Source of the DNA: an uncultured Porphyromonadaceae bacterium
Lineage (GTDB): Bacteria; Bacteroidota; Bacteroidia; Bacteroidales; Barnesiellaceae_A
NCBI GenBank assembly: GCA_900542255.1
Contig: UQMR01000033.1
Coordinates: forward strand, 1-23,939
Reading direction: 5' to 3'
Length of the DNA: 23,939 bases
The position numbers and the translations under genes are program-made. Under the pieces are notes generated by a model. That model saw only the letters and a program-made list of their open reading frames with translations, had not been told where the DNA came from and did not search any database. Of the stretch, positions 1 through 7,568 are shown piece after piece; position 1 is the first letter of the stretch; every line of letters starts with the position of its first letter.

Positions 1-363
1 GTCGTGGGCTGCATCGGGGCCTCCGTAACAGTCGCTGTAATGGCTGTCGAGCGCAGCTTTGACAGTGGCGAAATATTGTGGCGGAATAATACAATCCGAG
101 TCGAAGAATACGAAGGATCGGCCGTCGGCGCGCTCCATGCCGTAGTTGCGGGCTATGCTGCGTCCTTCGTTGGGCTTATAATAGTAATGGATGTCCAGCC
201 GGTCGTTATACCGGTTGGCAACTTTGTCGCAAGGGATGGTAGAACCGTCTTCGACAAGCACGATGTCGAAGTCTTTGCATGACTGTGCGGCAAGGCTTTC
301 GAGTAACTCCTCCACCTCATCGGGGCGGTTGTAGACGGGTATAATGATAGAGAAATATGGCAT
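1..363 (-). CDS. Family 2 glycosyltransferase, N-terminal part (truncated by window edge)
   Basis: The leftward frame opens with ATG at 363-361 and stays open for 121 codons to the window edge, so only the N-terminal part of the protein is visible. It starts MPYFSIIIPVYNRPDEVEEL, the classic first beta strand of GT-A family 2 transferases. It continues with VLVEDGS near residues 35-41, NEGRSIARNYG near 65-75 and FFDSDC at 86-91, whose DSD is the nucleotide-sugar/metal-binding DxD motif. Proteins of this family transfer a sugar from a nucleotide donor in the cytoplasm, usually in surface polysaccharide or glycoprotein synthesis. The acceptor cannot be read from this fragment. No Shine-Dalgarno sequence is visible, which is usual in this phylum. 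A good promoter lies about 70 bases upstream, so the gene probably starts its own transcript, divergent from the PspC gene. Confidence 0.9.
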   Translation of the reverse strand, partial: MPYFSIIIPVYNRPDEVEELLESLAAQSCKDFDIVLVEDGSTIPCDKVANRYNDRLDIHYYYKPNEGRSIARNYGMERADGRSFVFFDSDCIIPPQYFATVKAALDSHYSDCYGGPDAAHD

Positions 364-430
364 ATCTGTTATCTTTTTATCGTATTGTATGGCCGTTGTG
401 CCGATAGACAGCGGCACTGAAATGGCATCA

Positions 431-462
431 CAAAGATAGCCTAAAAGAGCTCAAAAAACAAA
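431..462 (-). promoter_or_regulatory. Bacteroidetes-type promoter for the glycosyltransferase gene
   Basis: Read leftward there is TTTG (462-459), a spacer of exactly 20 bases, then TATCTTTG (438-431). This matches the sigma-ABfr consensus TTTG-N19-21-TAnnTTTG. It predicts a start near 424 and an untranslated leader of about 60 bases before the ATG at 363. Confidence 0.7.
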
Positions 463-475
463 CCCCTTTTAACAT

Positions 476-504
476 TTTGCACCCTCTTTTTCATGCGGTG
501 CAAA
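476..504. promoter_or_regulatory. Operator-like inverted repeat between divergent promoters
   Basis: TTTGCACC (476-483) and GGTGCAAA (497-504) form a perfect 8-bp inverted repeat with a 13-base spacer. It sits between the -33 elements of the leftward glycosyltransferase promoter and the rightward pspC promoter, 13 and 16 bases from them. That position suits a shared regulator site. The binding protein is unknown. A hairpin in RNA is less likely because the repeat lies upstream of both predicted transcription starts. Confidence 0.4.
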
Positions 505-520
505 TAAAATGTTCCGCCTG

Positions 521-551
521 TTGTTTTTCCTTTATTATCTTGTTATATTTG
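521..551 (+). promoter_or_regulatory. Bacteroidetes-type promoter for pspC (and probably uvrB-fhs)
   Basis: TTG (521-523), a 20-base spacer, and TATATTTG (544-551) match the Bacteroidetes housekeeping consensus. The predicted start near 558 leaves about 35 bases of leader before the ATG at 593. This argues against the upstream in-frame ATG at 509, which lies before the promoter. Confidence 0.7.
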
Positions 552-592
552 CGTTGTGTTGTTCCCCGATTATCGGGCGTAAACGTAGTATT

Positions 593-790
593 ATGGATGA
601 AATAAGAAGATTGGTGCGGCCCCGTGCTGGCCGCATGATTGCGGGAGTCTGCAAAGGATTTGCCGATTATTTCGGCGTAGATGTCACCTTGATACGAGTG
701 ATATATGCGCTCATAGCATGCTGCTCGGCTTTTTTCGGGGCCGCCATAGCATACCTTATCATGGTGATATTGATACCCCAAGGAGAGTAA
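593..790 (+). CDS. PspC-domain small membrane protein
   Basis: This is a 65-residue protein. The motif RMIAGVCKGFADYFGVDVTL, followed by an IRVIYAL segment and a hydrophobic helix (about residues 35-62) ending in MVILIPQGE, is the PspC domain almost from end to end. Full-length PspC family proteins are often longer; single-domain versions like this one are common in Bacteroidetes. The domain is named after phage-shock protein C, an inner-membrane stress sensor in Escherichia coli. No Psp partners are seen here, so the role is open. I chose ATG 593 because the promoter at 521-551 would fall inside the longer frame that opens at 509, and because the domain begins right after 593. The 35-base gap to uvrB suggests co-transcription. 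Confidence 0.85.
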   Translation: MDEIRRLVRPRAGRMIAGVCKGFADYFGVDVTLIRVIYALIACCSAFFGAAIAYLIMVILIPQGE

Positions 791-825
791 TAGGTATATG
801 TCGTATCGCTCTATCGTAACGGAAT

Positions 826-2859
826 ATGGAATTTAAGCTGGTATCGCCATACAAGCCTACCGGCGACCAGCCCGAGGCCATCGATGAACTTAGCAAAGGC
901 ATCATCGAGGGGCTTCCTGCGCAGACACTTTTGGGTGTTACCGGCTCGGGAAAGACCTTTACGATGGCCAACGTGATAGAACGGGTGCAGAAGCCTACAC
1001 TGGTGTTGAGCCACAACAAGACGCTTGCCGCGCAGCTGTATGGCGAGTTCAAGAGCTTTTTCCCCGATAATGCCGTAGAATACTTCGTCTCATACTACGA
1101 TTATTACCAGCCCGAGGCATACATCCCTACAACTGACACGTACATAGAGAAAGACCTTGCCATCAATGACGAAATAGACCGTTTGCGGCTGGCTGCCACA
1201 TCGGCCCTGTTGTCGGGGCGCAAGGACGTGGTTGTCGTTTCGTCGGTGTCGTGCCTTTACGGAATAGGCAATCCCGAAGATTTCCACGCCAATGTGCTGG
1301 ATGTGAAACGCGGCATGAGGCTCGACCGCAACGACTTCCTGCGCCGCCTCGTAGAGGCGCTATACTCGCGCAACGAAGTGGAGATGAAGCGCGGCACTTT
1401 CAGGGTCAAGGGCGATACCGTCGATATATTCCTTGCCTACGACGAGACGTTGCTCCGCGTCGTATTCTGGGACGATGAGGTAGAGAGCATCTCTACGGTC
1501 GACCCCCTCTCGGGGATGCGTATCACTTCGTTTGACGAATACAAGATATACCCTGCCAACATCTTCGTGACGACGAAAGAGTGCATCAATCGCGCGATAG
1601 ACCAAATACAGCTCGACCTGGGCAGGCAGGTCGACTTCTTCCGCTCTATCGGCAAAGAACTCGAAGCCAAGCGTCTCTATGAGCGTGTTACCTACGATGT
1701 GGAGATGATACGGGAGCTGGGTTACTGTTCGGGTATCGAAAACTATTCGCGTTACTTCGATGGCCGCGCCCCCGGTACGCGCCCCTTCTGCCTGCTCGAC
1801 TATTTCCCCAAGGACTTCATGGTCATCATCGACGAGAGCCACGTCACCATTCCCCAGATACGGGCCATGTATGGAGGCGACAGTGCGCGCAAGACCAATT
1901 TGGTGGAGTATGGTTTCCGTTTGCCCGCAGCCGTCGACAACCGCCCCCTGAAATTCGAGGAGTTCGAGGAGCTGGCCAGGCAGGTTATCTACGTGAGCGC
2001 TACCCCTGCCGATTATGAGCTGAACCGTTGCGAAGGCATTGTAGTAGAGCAGGTGATACGCCCCACAGGGCTGCTCGACCCGCTGATAGAGGTGCGCCCC
2101 AGTCTCAACCAGATAGACGACCTGTTGGAGGAGATACACCTGCGCATAGAGCGGGAAGAGCGCGTATTGGTGACGACACTCACCAAACGTATGGCAGAGG
2201 AGTTGAATGCCTATCTGTTGAAACTCGACATACATTGCAACTATATCCATTCCGATGTAGATACGCTCGACCGCATACAGATACTCGAAGACTTGCGCGC
2301 CGGTGTTTACGACGTACTGATAGGCGTGAACCTTTTGCGCGAGGGGCTCGACCTTCCCGAGGTGTCGCTCGTGGCCATCCTCGATGCCGACAAAGAGGGA
2401 TTTCTCCGTTCGCACCGCTCCCTCACGCAGACGGTAGGACGTGCGGCACGCAACCTCAACGGCATGGTCATCATGTATGCCGACAAGATAACCGACAGCA
2501 TGCGGCTTACCATCGACGAGACCAATCGCCGCCGGGAAAAACAGTTGGCTTACAACGAGAAGAACCATATCACGCCGCAAGCCATCAACAAGGCGAAGCG
2601 AGCCATTCTCGGCCGCGGTAGCCAAGAGGCCGAGCCGGTGCCTTATGCGCAGGAATATACTGTTGCCGCCCACGTCGCTGCCGACCCCGTGGTGGCCTAT
2701 ATGACGCCGCAGCAGTTGGAGAAAGCCATAGACCGTACCCGCAAGGAGATGCTCGAAGCCGCGCGCAAGATGGACTTTATAGAGGCAGCCCGCCTGCGTG
2801 ACGAAATGCTCAAACTCGATGACAAACTAAAACTATTGACTGCCGATACAAATCATTAA
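826..2859 (+). CDS. uvrB: Excinuclease ABC subunit B (UvrB)
   Basis: The 677-residue protein is full length for UvrB, the damage-verifying helicase-like subunit of the UvrABC nucleotide excision repair complex. UvrA loads it on damaged DNA and UvrC cuts beside it. Visible signatures in order: Walker A GVTGSGKT at 37-44; the damage-probing beta-hairpin region with YYDYYQPEAYIPTTDTYIEK near 88-107; the DESH Walker B box at 336-339; helicase motif V/VI sequences LLREGLDLPEVSLV and QTVGRAARN in the second RecA-like domain; and the C-terminal UVR helical hairpin (about 629-664) that contacts UvrC. Nothing is missing. ATG 826 gives the usual N-terminus (MEFKLVSPYKPTGDQPEAI). It lies 35 bases after pspC and 17-23 bases before fhs. 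Confidence 0.98.
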   Translation: MEFKLVSPYKPTGDQPEAIDELSKGIIEGLPAQTLLGVTGSGKTFTMANVIERVQKPTLVLSHNKTLAAQLYGEFKSFFPDNAVEYFVSYYDYYQPEAYIPTTDTYIEKDLAINDEIDRLRLAATSALLSGRKDVVVVSSVSCLYGIGNPEDFHANVLDVKRGMRLDRNDFLRRLVEALYSRNEVEMKRGTFRVKGDTVDIFLAYDETLLRVVFWDDEVESISTVDPLSGMRITSFDEYKIYPANIFVTTKECINRAIDQIQLDLGRQVDFFRSIGKELEAKRLYERVTYDVEMIRELGYCSGIENYSRYFDGRAPGTRPFCLLDYFPKDFMVIIDESHVTIPQIRAMYGGDSARKTNLVEYGFRLPAAVDNRPLKFEEFEELARQVIYVSATPADYELNRCEGIVVEQVIRPTGLLDPLIEVRPSLNQIDDLLEEIHLRIEREERVLVTTLTKRMAEELNAYLLKLDIHCNYIHSDVDTLDRIQILEDLRAGVYDVLIGVNLLREGLDLPEVSLVAILDADKEGFLRSHRSLTQTVGRAARNLNGMVIMYADKITDSMRLTIDETNRRREKQLAYNEKNHITPQAINKAKRAILGRGSQEAEPVPYAQEYTVAAHVAADPVVAYMTPQQLEKAIDRTRKEMLEAARKMDFIEAARLRDEMLKLDDKLKLLTADTNH

Positions 2860-2882
2860 TCCTATAATCTTAATGAATGCTT

Positions 2883-4553
2883 ATGAAAACAGACACGCAA
2901 ATTGCTCGCGAAACTAAGCTGGAAAAAATTCGTGAAGTTGCCGCCCGGGTAGGATTTCCCGAGGACGATGTGTATAACTATGGCCGTTATATCGCCAAAG
3001 TATCGAACCGTCTGATAGACGACGAGAAAGTGGACAAACACAAACTTATCCTTGTTACAGCCATTACCGCCACCAAAGCCGGTGTGGGCAAGACCACAGT
3101 GAGCATAGGGCTGGGTATGGGCTTGAACTATATAGGCAAGAAGGCTGTAATCGCTTTGCGTGAGCCTTCGCTCGGGCCTTGCTTCGGAATGAAAGGCGGT
3201 GCTACCGGTGGCGGATATGCACAGGTATTGCCCTCGGAAGATATCAACCTGCACTTTACGGGCGACTTCCATGCCGTGACATCGGCCAATAACCTGATTG
3301 CCGCATTGCTCGACAACTATCTCTATCAGAACCGTGCCGCCGGCATAGGGCTGAAAAAAGTGATGTGGCGCAGGGTGCTCGATGTCAACGACCGCTCGTT
3401 GCGCAATATCATTACCGGATTGGGCGGTGCCGGCAATGGCATTCCTACGCAAACAGGTTTCGACATAACACCGGCATCGGAGATTATGGCTATACTCTGT
3501 CTGGCACGCGATATGAAAGACCTCGAAAAACGTATAGGCCGCATTGTACTGGGCATACGTTACGACGATACCCCCTTTACCGTCGACGACTTGGGCGTTA
3601 CAGGCGCCGTTGCCGCATTGCTCAAAGATGCCATGAATCCCAACCTCGTGCAGACCACCGAGCACAACCCCGTGATTATACACGGAGGTCCGTTTGCCAA
3701 TATCGCACACGGTTGCAACTCGGTCATCGCTACGCGCATGGCTATGACATGGGGCGACTACACGGTGACGGAAGCCGGCTTCGGTGCCGACCTCGGTGCC
3801 GAGAAATTCCTGAACATAAAATGCCGCCAAACTGGGCTCAAACCCGACCTTACCGTGCTCGTGGCCACCACCCTTGCGCTGAAAATGCACGGCGGCGTAC
3901 CCGAAGCCGACATCAAGAAACCCAATATCGAAGGCTTGAAACGGGGCTTTGCCAACCTCGACCGCCATATCGACAACTTGCAGTCGTTCGGCCAAACGGT
4001 ATTGGTATGCTTCAATCGCTGGGCTTCCGATACCGATGAAGAGATGGAGCTCATCATGCGCCATTGCGCCGAAAAAGGCGTGCGCTGCGTTATCAACAAC
4101 GCCTATATGGAGGGCGGTAAAGGAGCTGCCGAGCTGGCCCGTACAGCCGTCGAGCTGATAGAGACACAACCCTCGTCGCCCGTCCGCTTCACATACGACG
4201 ACGATGATACGCCGCAAGAAAAGATAACCAAAGTGGCGCGCAACATCTATGGCGCCGGAACCGTCACTTTCAGCGACAAAGCCTTGAAAGAGCTTGCCCA
4301 ACTGCAAAAGTGGGGGCTTGGACAACTGCCCGTATGTATTGCCAAGACGCAATACTCCTTCTCGGCCGACCCCAAACGTTACGGCAGCGAGACTGGCTTC
4401 GAGTTCCACATCAAGGACATCGAGCTGAATGCCGGCGGCGGCTTCATCGTGGCATTGGCAGGCGAGATTATGCGTATGCCCGGTTTGGGCAAAGTACCCC
4501 AAGCGATGTTCATACATATTGCCGACGACGGAAATATCGAGGGCATCTGTTAG
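2883..4553 (+). CDS. fhs: Formate-tetrahydrofolate ligase
   Basis: This cytoplasmic enzyme makes 10-formyl-tetrahydrofolate from formate, ATP and tetrahydrofolate, feeding one-carbon metabolism (purines and formyl-methionyl-tRNA). The 556-residue length is normal for the family. The nucleotide-binding loop reads TKAGVGKTT (about residues 64-72), a variant of the TPxGEGKTT form found in clostridial enzymes. Other family blocks are [20 protein letters not shown], the [15 protein letters not shown] block, [13 protein letters not shown] and [13 protein letters not shown]. The C-terminus carries the [12 protein letters not shown] block. The frame also has an ATG at 2877 that would add two residues (ML). 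I prefer 2883 because relatives typically begin MK-T/S-D. With 17-23 bases after uvrB it is probably in the same transcript. Confidence 0.96.
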   Translation: MKTDTQIARETKLEKIREVAARVGFPEDDVYNYGRYIAKVSNRLIDDEKVDKHKLILVTAITATKAGVGKTTVSIGLGMGLNYIGKKAVIALREPSLGPCFGMKGGATGGGYAQVLPSEDINLHFTGDFHAVTSANNLIAALLDNYLYQNRAAGIGLKKVMWRRVLDVNDRSLRNIITGLGGAGNGIPTQTGFDITPASEIMAILCLARDMKDLEKRIGRIVLGIRYDDTPFTVDDLGVTGAVAALLKDAMNPNLVQTTEHNPVIIHGGPFANIAHGCNSVIATRMAMTWGDYTVTEAGFGADLGAEKFLNIKCRQTGLKPDLTVLVATTLALKMHGGVPEADIKKPNIEGLKRGFANLDRHIDNLQSFGQTVLVCFNRWASDTDEEMELIMRHCAEKGVRCVINNAYMEGGKGAAELARTAVELIETQPSSPVRFTYDDDDTPQEKITKVARNIYGAGTVTFSDKALKELAQLQKWGLGQLPVCIAKTQYSFSADPKRYGSETGFEFHIKDIELNAGGGFIVALAGEIMRMPGLGKVPQAMFIHIADDGNIEGIC

Positions 4554-4595
4554 AAAAAGAGACGCCCGCTCCGTGTAAACCCATTGCAAGTGATT

Positions 4596-4621
4596 GAAAC
4601 CCTGCGCATAAGCAGGGTTTC
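4596..4621 (+). terminator. Hairpin terminator after fhs
   Basis: GAAACCCTGC (4596-4605) pairs perfectly with GCAGGGTTTC (4612-4621) around a 6-base loop, 42 bases after the fhs stop. Only a short ATT follows, so the U-tract is weak. It could act as a terminator or as a 3' stabilising stem. Confidence 0.6.
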
Positions 4622-4694
4622 ATTCCATATGGCGATGAGCCGGCCGTAGGGCGATATTTTTCATCTTATATGATAAGGATACCGATATTTTGGT

Positions 4695-4703
4695 TATCTT
4701 TAC
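4695..4703 (+). promoter_or_regulatory. Weak promoter -7 element before the ORF-3-like gene
   Basis: TATCTTTA followed by C resembles TAnnTTTG with one mismatch, 25 bases before the ATG at 4728. No clear TTTG is seen 19-21 bases upstream, so support is modest. Confidence 0.3.
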
Positions 4704-4727
4704 GCACTGTTAAATAGGAATAAAGCT

Positions 4728-5276
4728 ATGATTTATAAATTTCTTATTGTATCGGAAGAAGTCGAAGACTTCAAACGTGTGATAAAAATCGACGCCGAGG
4801 CTACCTTCAAGGAGTTGAACGATGCTATTCTCGATTCGGTAGGTTACAACCACAACGAGATGACTTCGTTTTTTATTTGTGACGACGATTGGGAGAAGCG
4901 GGTCGAAGTTACCCTCATAGATATGGGACGCGACAGTTCGGAAGACAGTTGGCTGATGGACTCTACGCACCTCAACGAGTTGGTCGAAGACGAGGGGCAG
5001 CGCCTTATGTTTGTTTTCGACTATATGACCGACCGTGCCTTCTATATGGAGTTGCGCGAAACCATCCCCGGGGAAGACCTCGATGCACCCGTCTGCACCA
5101 AGTCGGTAGGAGAGCCCCCGGTGCAAGTTATGGACCTGGACGAGATGGAGAAAAAGATGGCGGCGCAAAGTTCCGATACCGACCTCGATGCCGATTTCTA
5201 TGGATCGGACGACTATGACATCTCGGAGCTCGACGACGACAGCTTTACCGGTTATGACCCCAGCGAAGAATATTAA
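4728..5276 (+). CDS. pRiA4b ORF-3-like acidic protein
   Basis: This 182-residue soluble protein has no signal peptide. The first ~125 residues have the pattern of the plasmid pRiA4b ORF-3-like family (also called IS1096 TnpR-like in annotations): a YKFLIVSEEVEDFKRVIKI strand pair, TFKELNDAILDSVGYN, SFFICDDDW, and a central LMFVFDYMTDRAFYMEL block. The rest is very acidic, with clusters such as DLDEMEK and SELDDDS, and looks flexible. The family was first noted on mobile elements, but free-standing chromosomal copies like this one are common in Bacteroidetes and the molecular function is unknown. Nothing mobile is seen around it. It precedes the S9 peptidase gene by 27 bases and may be co-transcribed with it. 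Confidence 0.75.
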   Translation: MIYKFLIVSEEVEDFKRVIKIDAEATFKELNDAILDSVGYNHNEMTSFFICDDDWEKRVEVTLIDMGRDSSEDSWLMDSTHLNELVEDEGQRLMFVFDYMTDRAFYMELRETIPGEDLDAPVCTKSVGEPPVQVMDLDEMEKKMAAQSSDTDLDADFYGSDDYDISELDDDSFTGYDPSEEY

Positions 5277-5303
5277 TTTTTGCCACACATATAACAACGT
5301 TTT

Positions 5304-7400
5304 ATGAATAAAAATTGGATGATTATGGGCATGGCAAGTGCAGTAATGCTGACGGCCTGCAATACGCAAGAAGTTGCCGATGAAACCGTTATCGGCAAAC
5401 AGGAAATTACAGTCGAGAACGGGATAATGACCCCCGAAGTCATGATGGCCTTCGGCCGCGTCTCTTCGCCCGCTGTCTCGCCCGATGGTACAAAAGTGCT
5501 TTATGGCGTAACATATATCGATTATAAGGCCGACAAGAGCAACAACGACCTTTTTGTGGTATCGCTCGATGGAACCCGCACGCAGATAACAGCTACACCC
5601 AAAAGTGAGCAAGGTGCTGTGTGGCTCGATGACAACACCATAGCCTTTATATATCCCGATGCCGACAATGTGCCGCAGCTGTGGAAGAGTGCGGCAGACG
5701 GCACCTCCCGTCTCCAACTTACCGCTATGGAGAAAGGCGTAGAAGGCTTCCTTTTTGCACCCGACAAGAAACAGGTGCTTCTTGTCTCCACCGTAAAATC
5801 GGGCGAGCGCGCCTCGGATATCTATCCCGACCTTCCCAAGGCTACCGGCCGCGTTATAGACGACCTCATGTATAAGCATTGGGACGAATGGGTAGAGGCC
5901 ATTCCGCATCCTTTCATTGCCACGGTGGGCGAGAATGGCGTGAGCGACATCAAAGACATACTCGAAGGCGAGCCATACGAGTCGCCCATGCGTCCGTTTG
6001 GCGGAGCAGAGTCGTTTGCATGGGCTCCCGACGGCAAGTCGCTGGTATATGTGTGTCGTAAGAAAACCGGTATGGAGTATTCGCTCTCTACCAACAGCGA
6101 CCTTTACCTGTATAATGTAGCCGACGGTACTACCCGCAACCTCACCGAGGGTATGATGGGCTACGACACCAATCCTGTCTTCTCGCCCGACGGCAAGTAT
6201 CTCGCATGGACAAGTATGGAACGCGACGGTTACGAGAGCGACAAGAACCGTCTTTTTATACTCGATATGGCTACCGGTGCCAAAGATTATCTTACGGCCG
6301 ACTTCGACTATATCGTCAACAACTTTGCATGGGCTCTCGACGGCAAGTCGATATACTTTACAGCCCCCTATCAAGGCGAGGTGCATATCTTCAACGTAGC
6401 TTTGGCAGACCATGCTGTTACGCAGGTTACCGACGGCTACTATGACTATTCGACGGTAGCCCCCGTGCCCGGCGACAAATTGGTGACGATGCGCCACTCG
6501 CTGTCGCAGCCCGATGAGGTATGCCTCGTAGATGTAGCCTCGCACGAGGTGACCGACCTGTCGCGTGAGAACGAAGCGCTGCTCGCCCAAATAGAGATGG
6601 GACGTATCGAGGAGCGATGGATTCCTACTACCGACGGCAAGAAGATGCTGACGTGGGTAGTATATCCGCCTCATTTCGACCCCTCTAAGAAATATCCGGC
6701 CTTGCTCTACTGTCAGGGCGGTCCTCAAAGCCCCGTCAGCCAGTTCTGGTCGTATCGCTGGAACTTGCAACTGATGGCCTCGCAAGGCTATATCGTTGTA
6801 GCGCCCAACCGTCGCGGCTTACCCGGTTTCGGTCAGGAGTGGCTCGAACAAATCAGCGGCGACTATGGCGGCCAAAACATGCTCGACTATTTTGCGGCAG
6901 CCGATGCCTTGAAGAAAGAACCCTATGTAGGCAAGATGGGTGCCATAGGCGCCAGCTACGGCGGTTTCTCGGTATATTGGCTGGCCGGTCATCACAACCA
7001 CCGTTTCGATGCCTTTGTAGCCCATGCCGGTATCTTCAACATTGAGCAACAATATATGGAGACCGAGGAGATGTGGTTTGCCAATTGGGATATGGGCGGC
7101 GCACCGTGGGATAAAACAAATGCTACGGCACAACGCACCTTTGCCAACTCGCCCCACCGCTTTGTCGACAAGTGGGATACCCCCATCCTCTGCATACATG
7201 GCGAGAAAGACTACCGCATACTTGCATCGCAGGGTATGAGTGCTTTCAATGCAGCCAAATTGCGTGGCGTACCCGCCGAGTTGCTTATCTATCCCGACGA
7301 GAACCACTGGATATTGAAGCCCCAGAACGGACTGTTGTGGCATCGCACCTTCTTCCGTTGGCTCGACCGCTGGTTGAAAGAGAATAACGAGGCGAAGTAA
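5304..7400 (+). CDS. S9-family serine peptidase, predicted lipoprotein (dipeptidyl peptidase-like)
   Basis: The 698-residue protein starts with a lipoprotein signal ending in MLTAC (Cys19), so it should be lipid-anchored outside the inner membrane. Repeated SPDGKYLAW/APDGKSLVY/ALDGKSIYF motifs (about residues 50-410) form a beta-propeller. The C-terminal third is an alpha/beta hydrolase with the prolyl oligopeptidase signature. Predicted catalytic residues are Ser551 in GASYGGF, Asp636 in HGEKDYRI and His668 in DENHWI. The PNRRGLPGFGQEW block is also typical. The architecture resembles bacterial DPP5/acylaminoacyl peptidases that trim dipeptides in the periplasm of peptide-fermenting Bacteroidetes. 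Exact specificity cannot be read from sequence. A strong terminator follows 23 bases after the stop. Confidence 0.9.
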   Translation: MNKNWMIMGMASAVMLTACNTQEVADETVIGKQEITVENGIMTPEVMMAFGRVSSPAVSPDGTKVLYGVTYIDYKADKSNNDLFVVSLDGTRTQITATPKSEQGAVWLDDNTIAFIYPDADNVPQLWKSAADGTSRLQLTAMEKGVEGFLFAPDKKQVLLVSTVKSGERASDIYPDLPKATGRVIDDLMYKHWDEWVEAIPHPFIATVGENGVSDIKDILEGEPYESPMRPFGGAESFAWAPDGKSLVYVCRKKTGMEYSLSTNSDLYLYNVADGTTRNLTEGMMGYDTNPVFSPDGKYLAWTSMERDGYESDKNRLFILDMATGAKDYLTADFDYIVNNFAWALDGKSIYFTAPYQGEVHIFNVALADHAVTQVTDGYYDYSTVAPVPGDKLVTMRHSLSQPDEVCLVDVASHEVTDLSRENEALLAQIEMGRIEERWIPTTDGKKMLTWVVYPPHFDPSKKYPALLYCQGGPQSPVSQFWSYRWNLQLMASQGYIVVAPNRRGLPGFGQEWLEQISGDYGGQNMLDYFAAADALKKEPYVGKMGAIGASYGGFSVYWLAGHHNHRFDAFVAHAGIFNIEQQYMETEEMWFANWDMGGAPWDKTNATAQRTFANSPHRFVDKWDTPILCIHGEKDYRILASQGMSAFNAAKLRGVPAELLIYPDENHWILKPQNGLLWHRTFFRWLDRWLKENNEAK

Positions 7401-7423
7401 CCTCTTGCTTCGACAGATATAGG

Positions 7424-7459
7424 GAGGCGGCAAGCGATGGGCTTTGCCGCCTCTTTTTT
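7424..7459 (+). terminator. Rho-independent terminator after the S9 peptidase gene
   Basis: GAGGCGGCAA (7424-7433) pairs with TTGCCGCCTC (7444-7453), directly followed by six Ts (7454-7459). Inner bases can extend the stem slightly. Confidence 0.85.
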
Positions 7460-7540
7460 GTGGAACAGGGCAATGACAACAGATGTGCGTTTTACGCCGA
7501 TATGATGTTGTCGCCGGCATGCGGTTAATGGTTTATTCCT

Positions 7541-7549
7541 TACCTTTGC
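7541..7549 (+). promoter_or_regulatory. Promoter -7 element for the MATE gene
   Basis: TACCTTTGC is a full match to TAnnTTTG, 20 bases before the ATG at 7569 and after the upstream terminator. A -33 TTTG is not obvious at the expected distance. Confidence 0.5.
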
Positions 7550-7568
7550 AAGCGCATTCGATAGAAGT

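Noticed and set aside
509..592. Upstream ATG extension of the PspC gene
   Set aside because: The hydrophobic extension contains the promoter at 521-551, so it would not be fully transcribed; the PspC domain starts at 593.
1360..2673. Long open frame (437 codons) on the strand opposite uvrB
   Set aside because: It lies wholly antisense to a clearly complete uvrB, has no recognisable domain, and reflects the codon bias of the real gene.
2862..4589. Very long open frame (575 codons) opposite fhs
   Set aside because: It is the antisense shadow of fhs, with no signal peptide, domain or promoter; the composition is rich in His/Cys/Val as expected for a reversed reading.
4728..5276. Possible resolvase or transposase (IS1096 TnpR label)
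   Set aside because: No recombinase catalytic motifs, terminal repeats or target duplications are visible; the label is a family nickname only.
4710..6785. Open frame of 691 codons opposite the ORF-3-like and S9 peptidase genes
   Set aside because: It spans two real genes and an intergenic region antisense, with no family motif.
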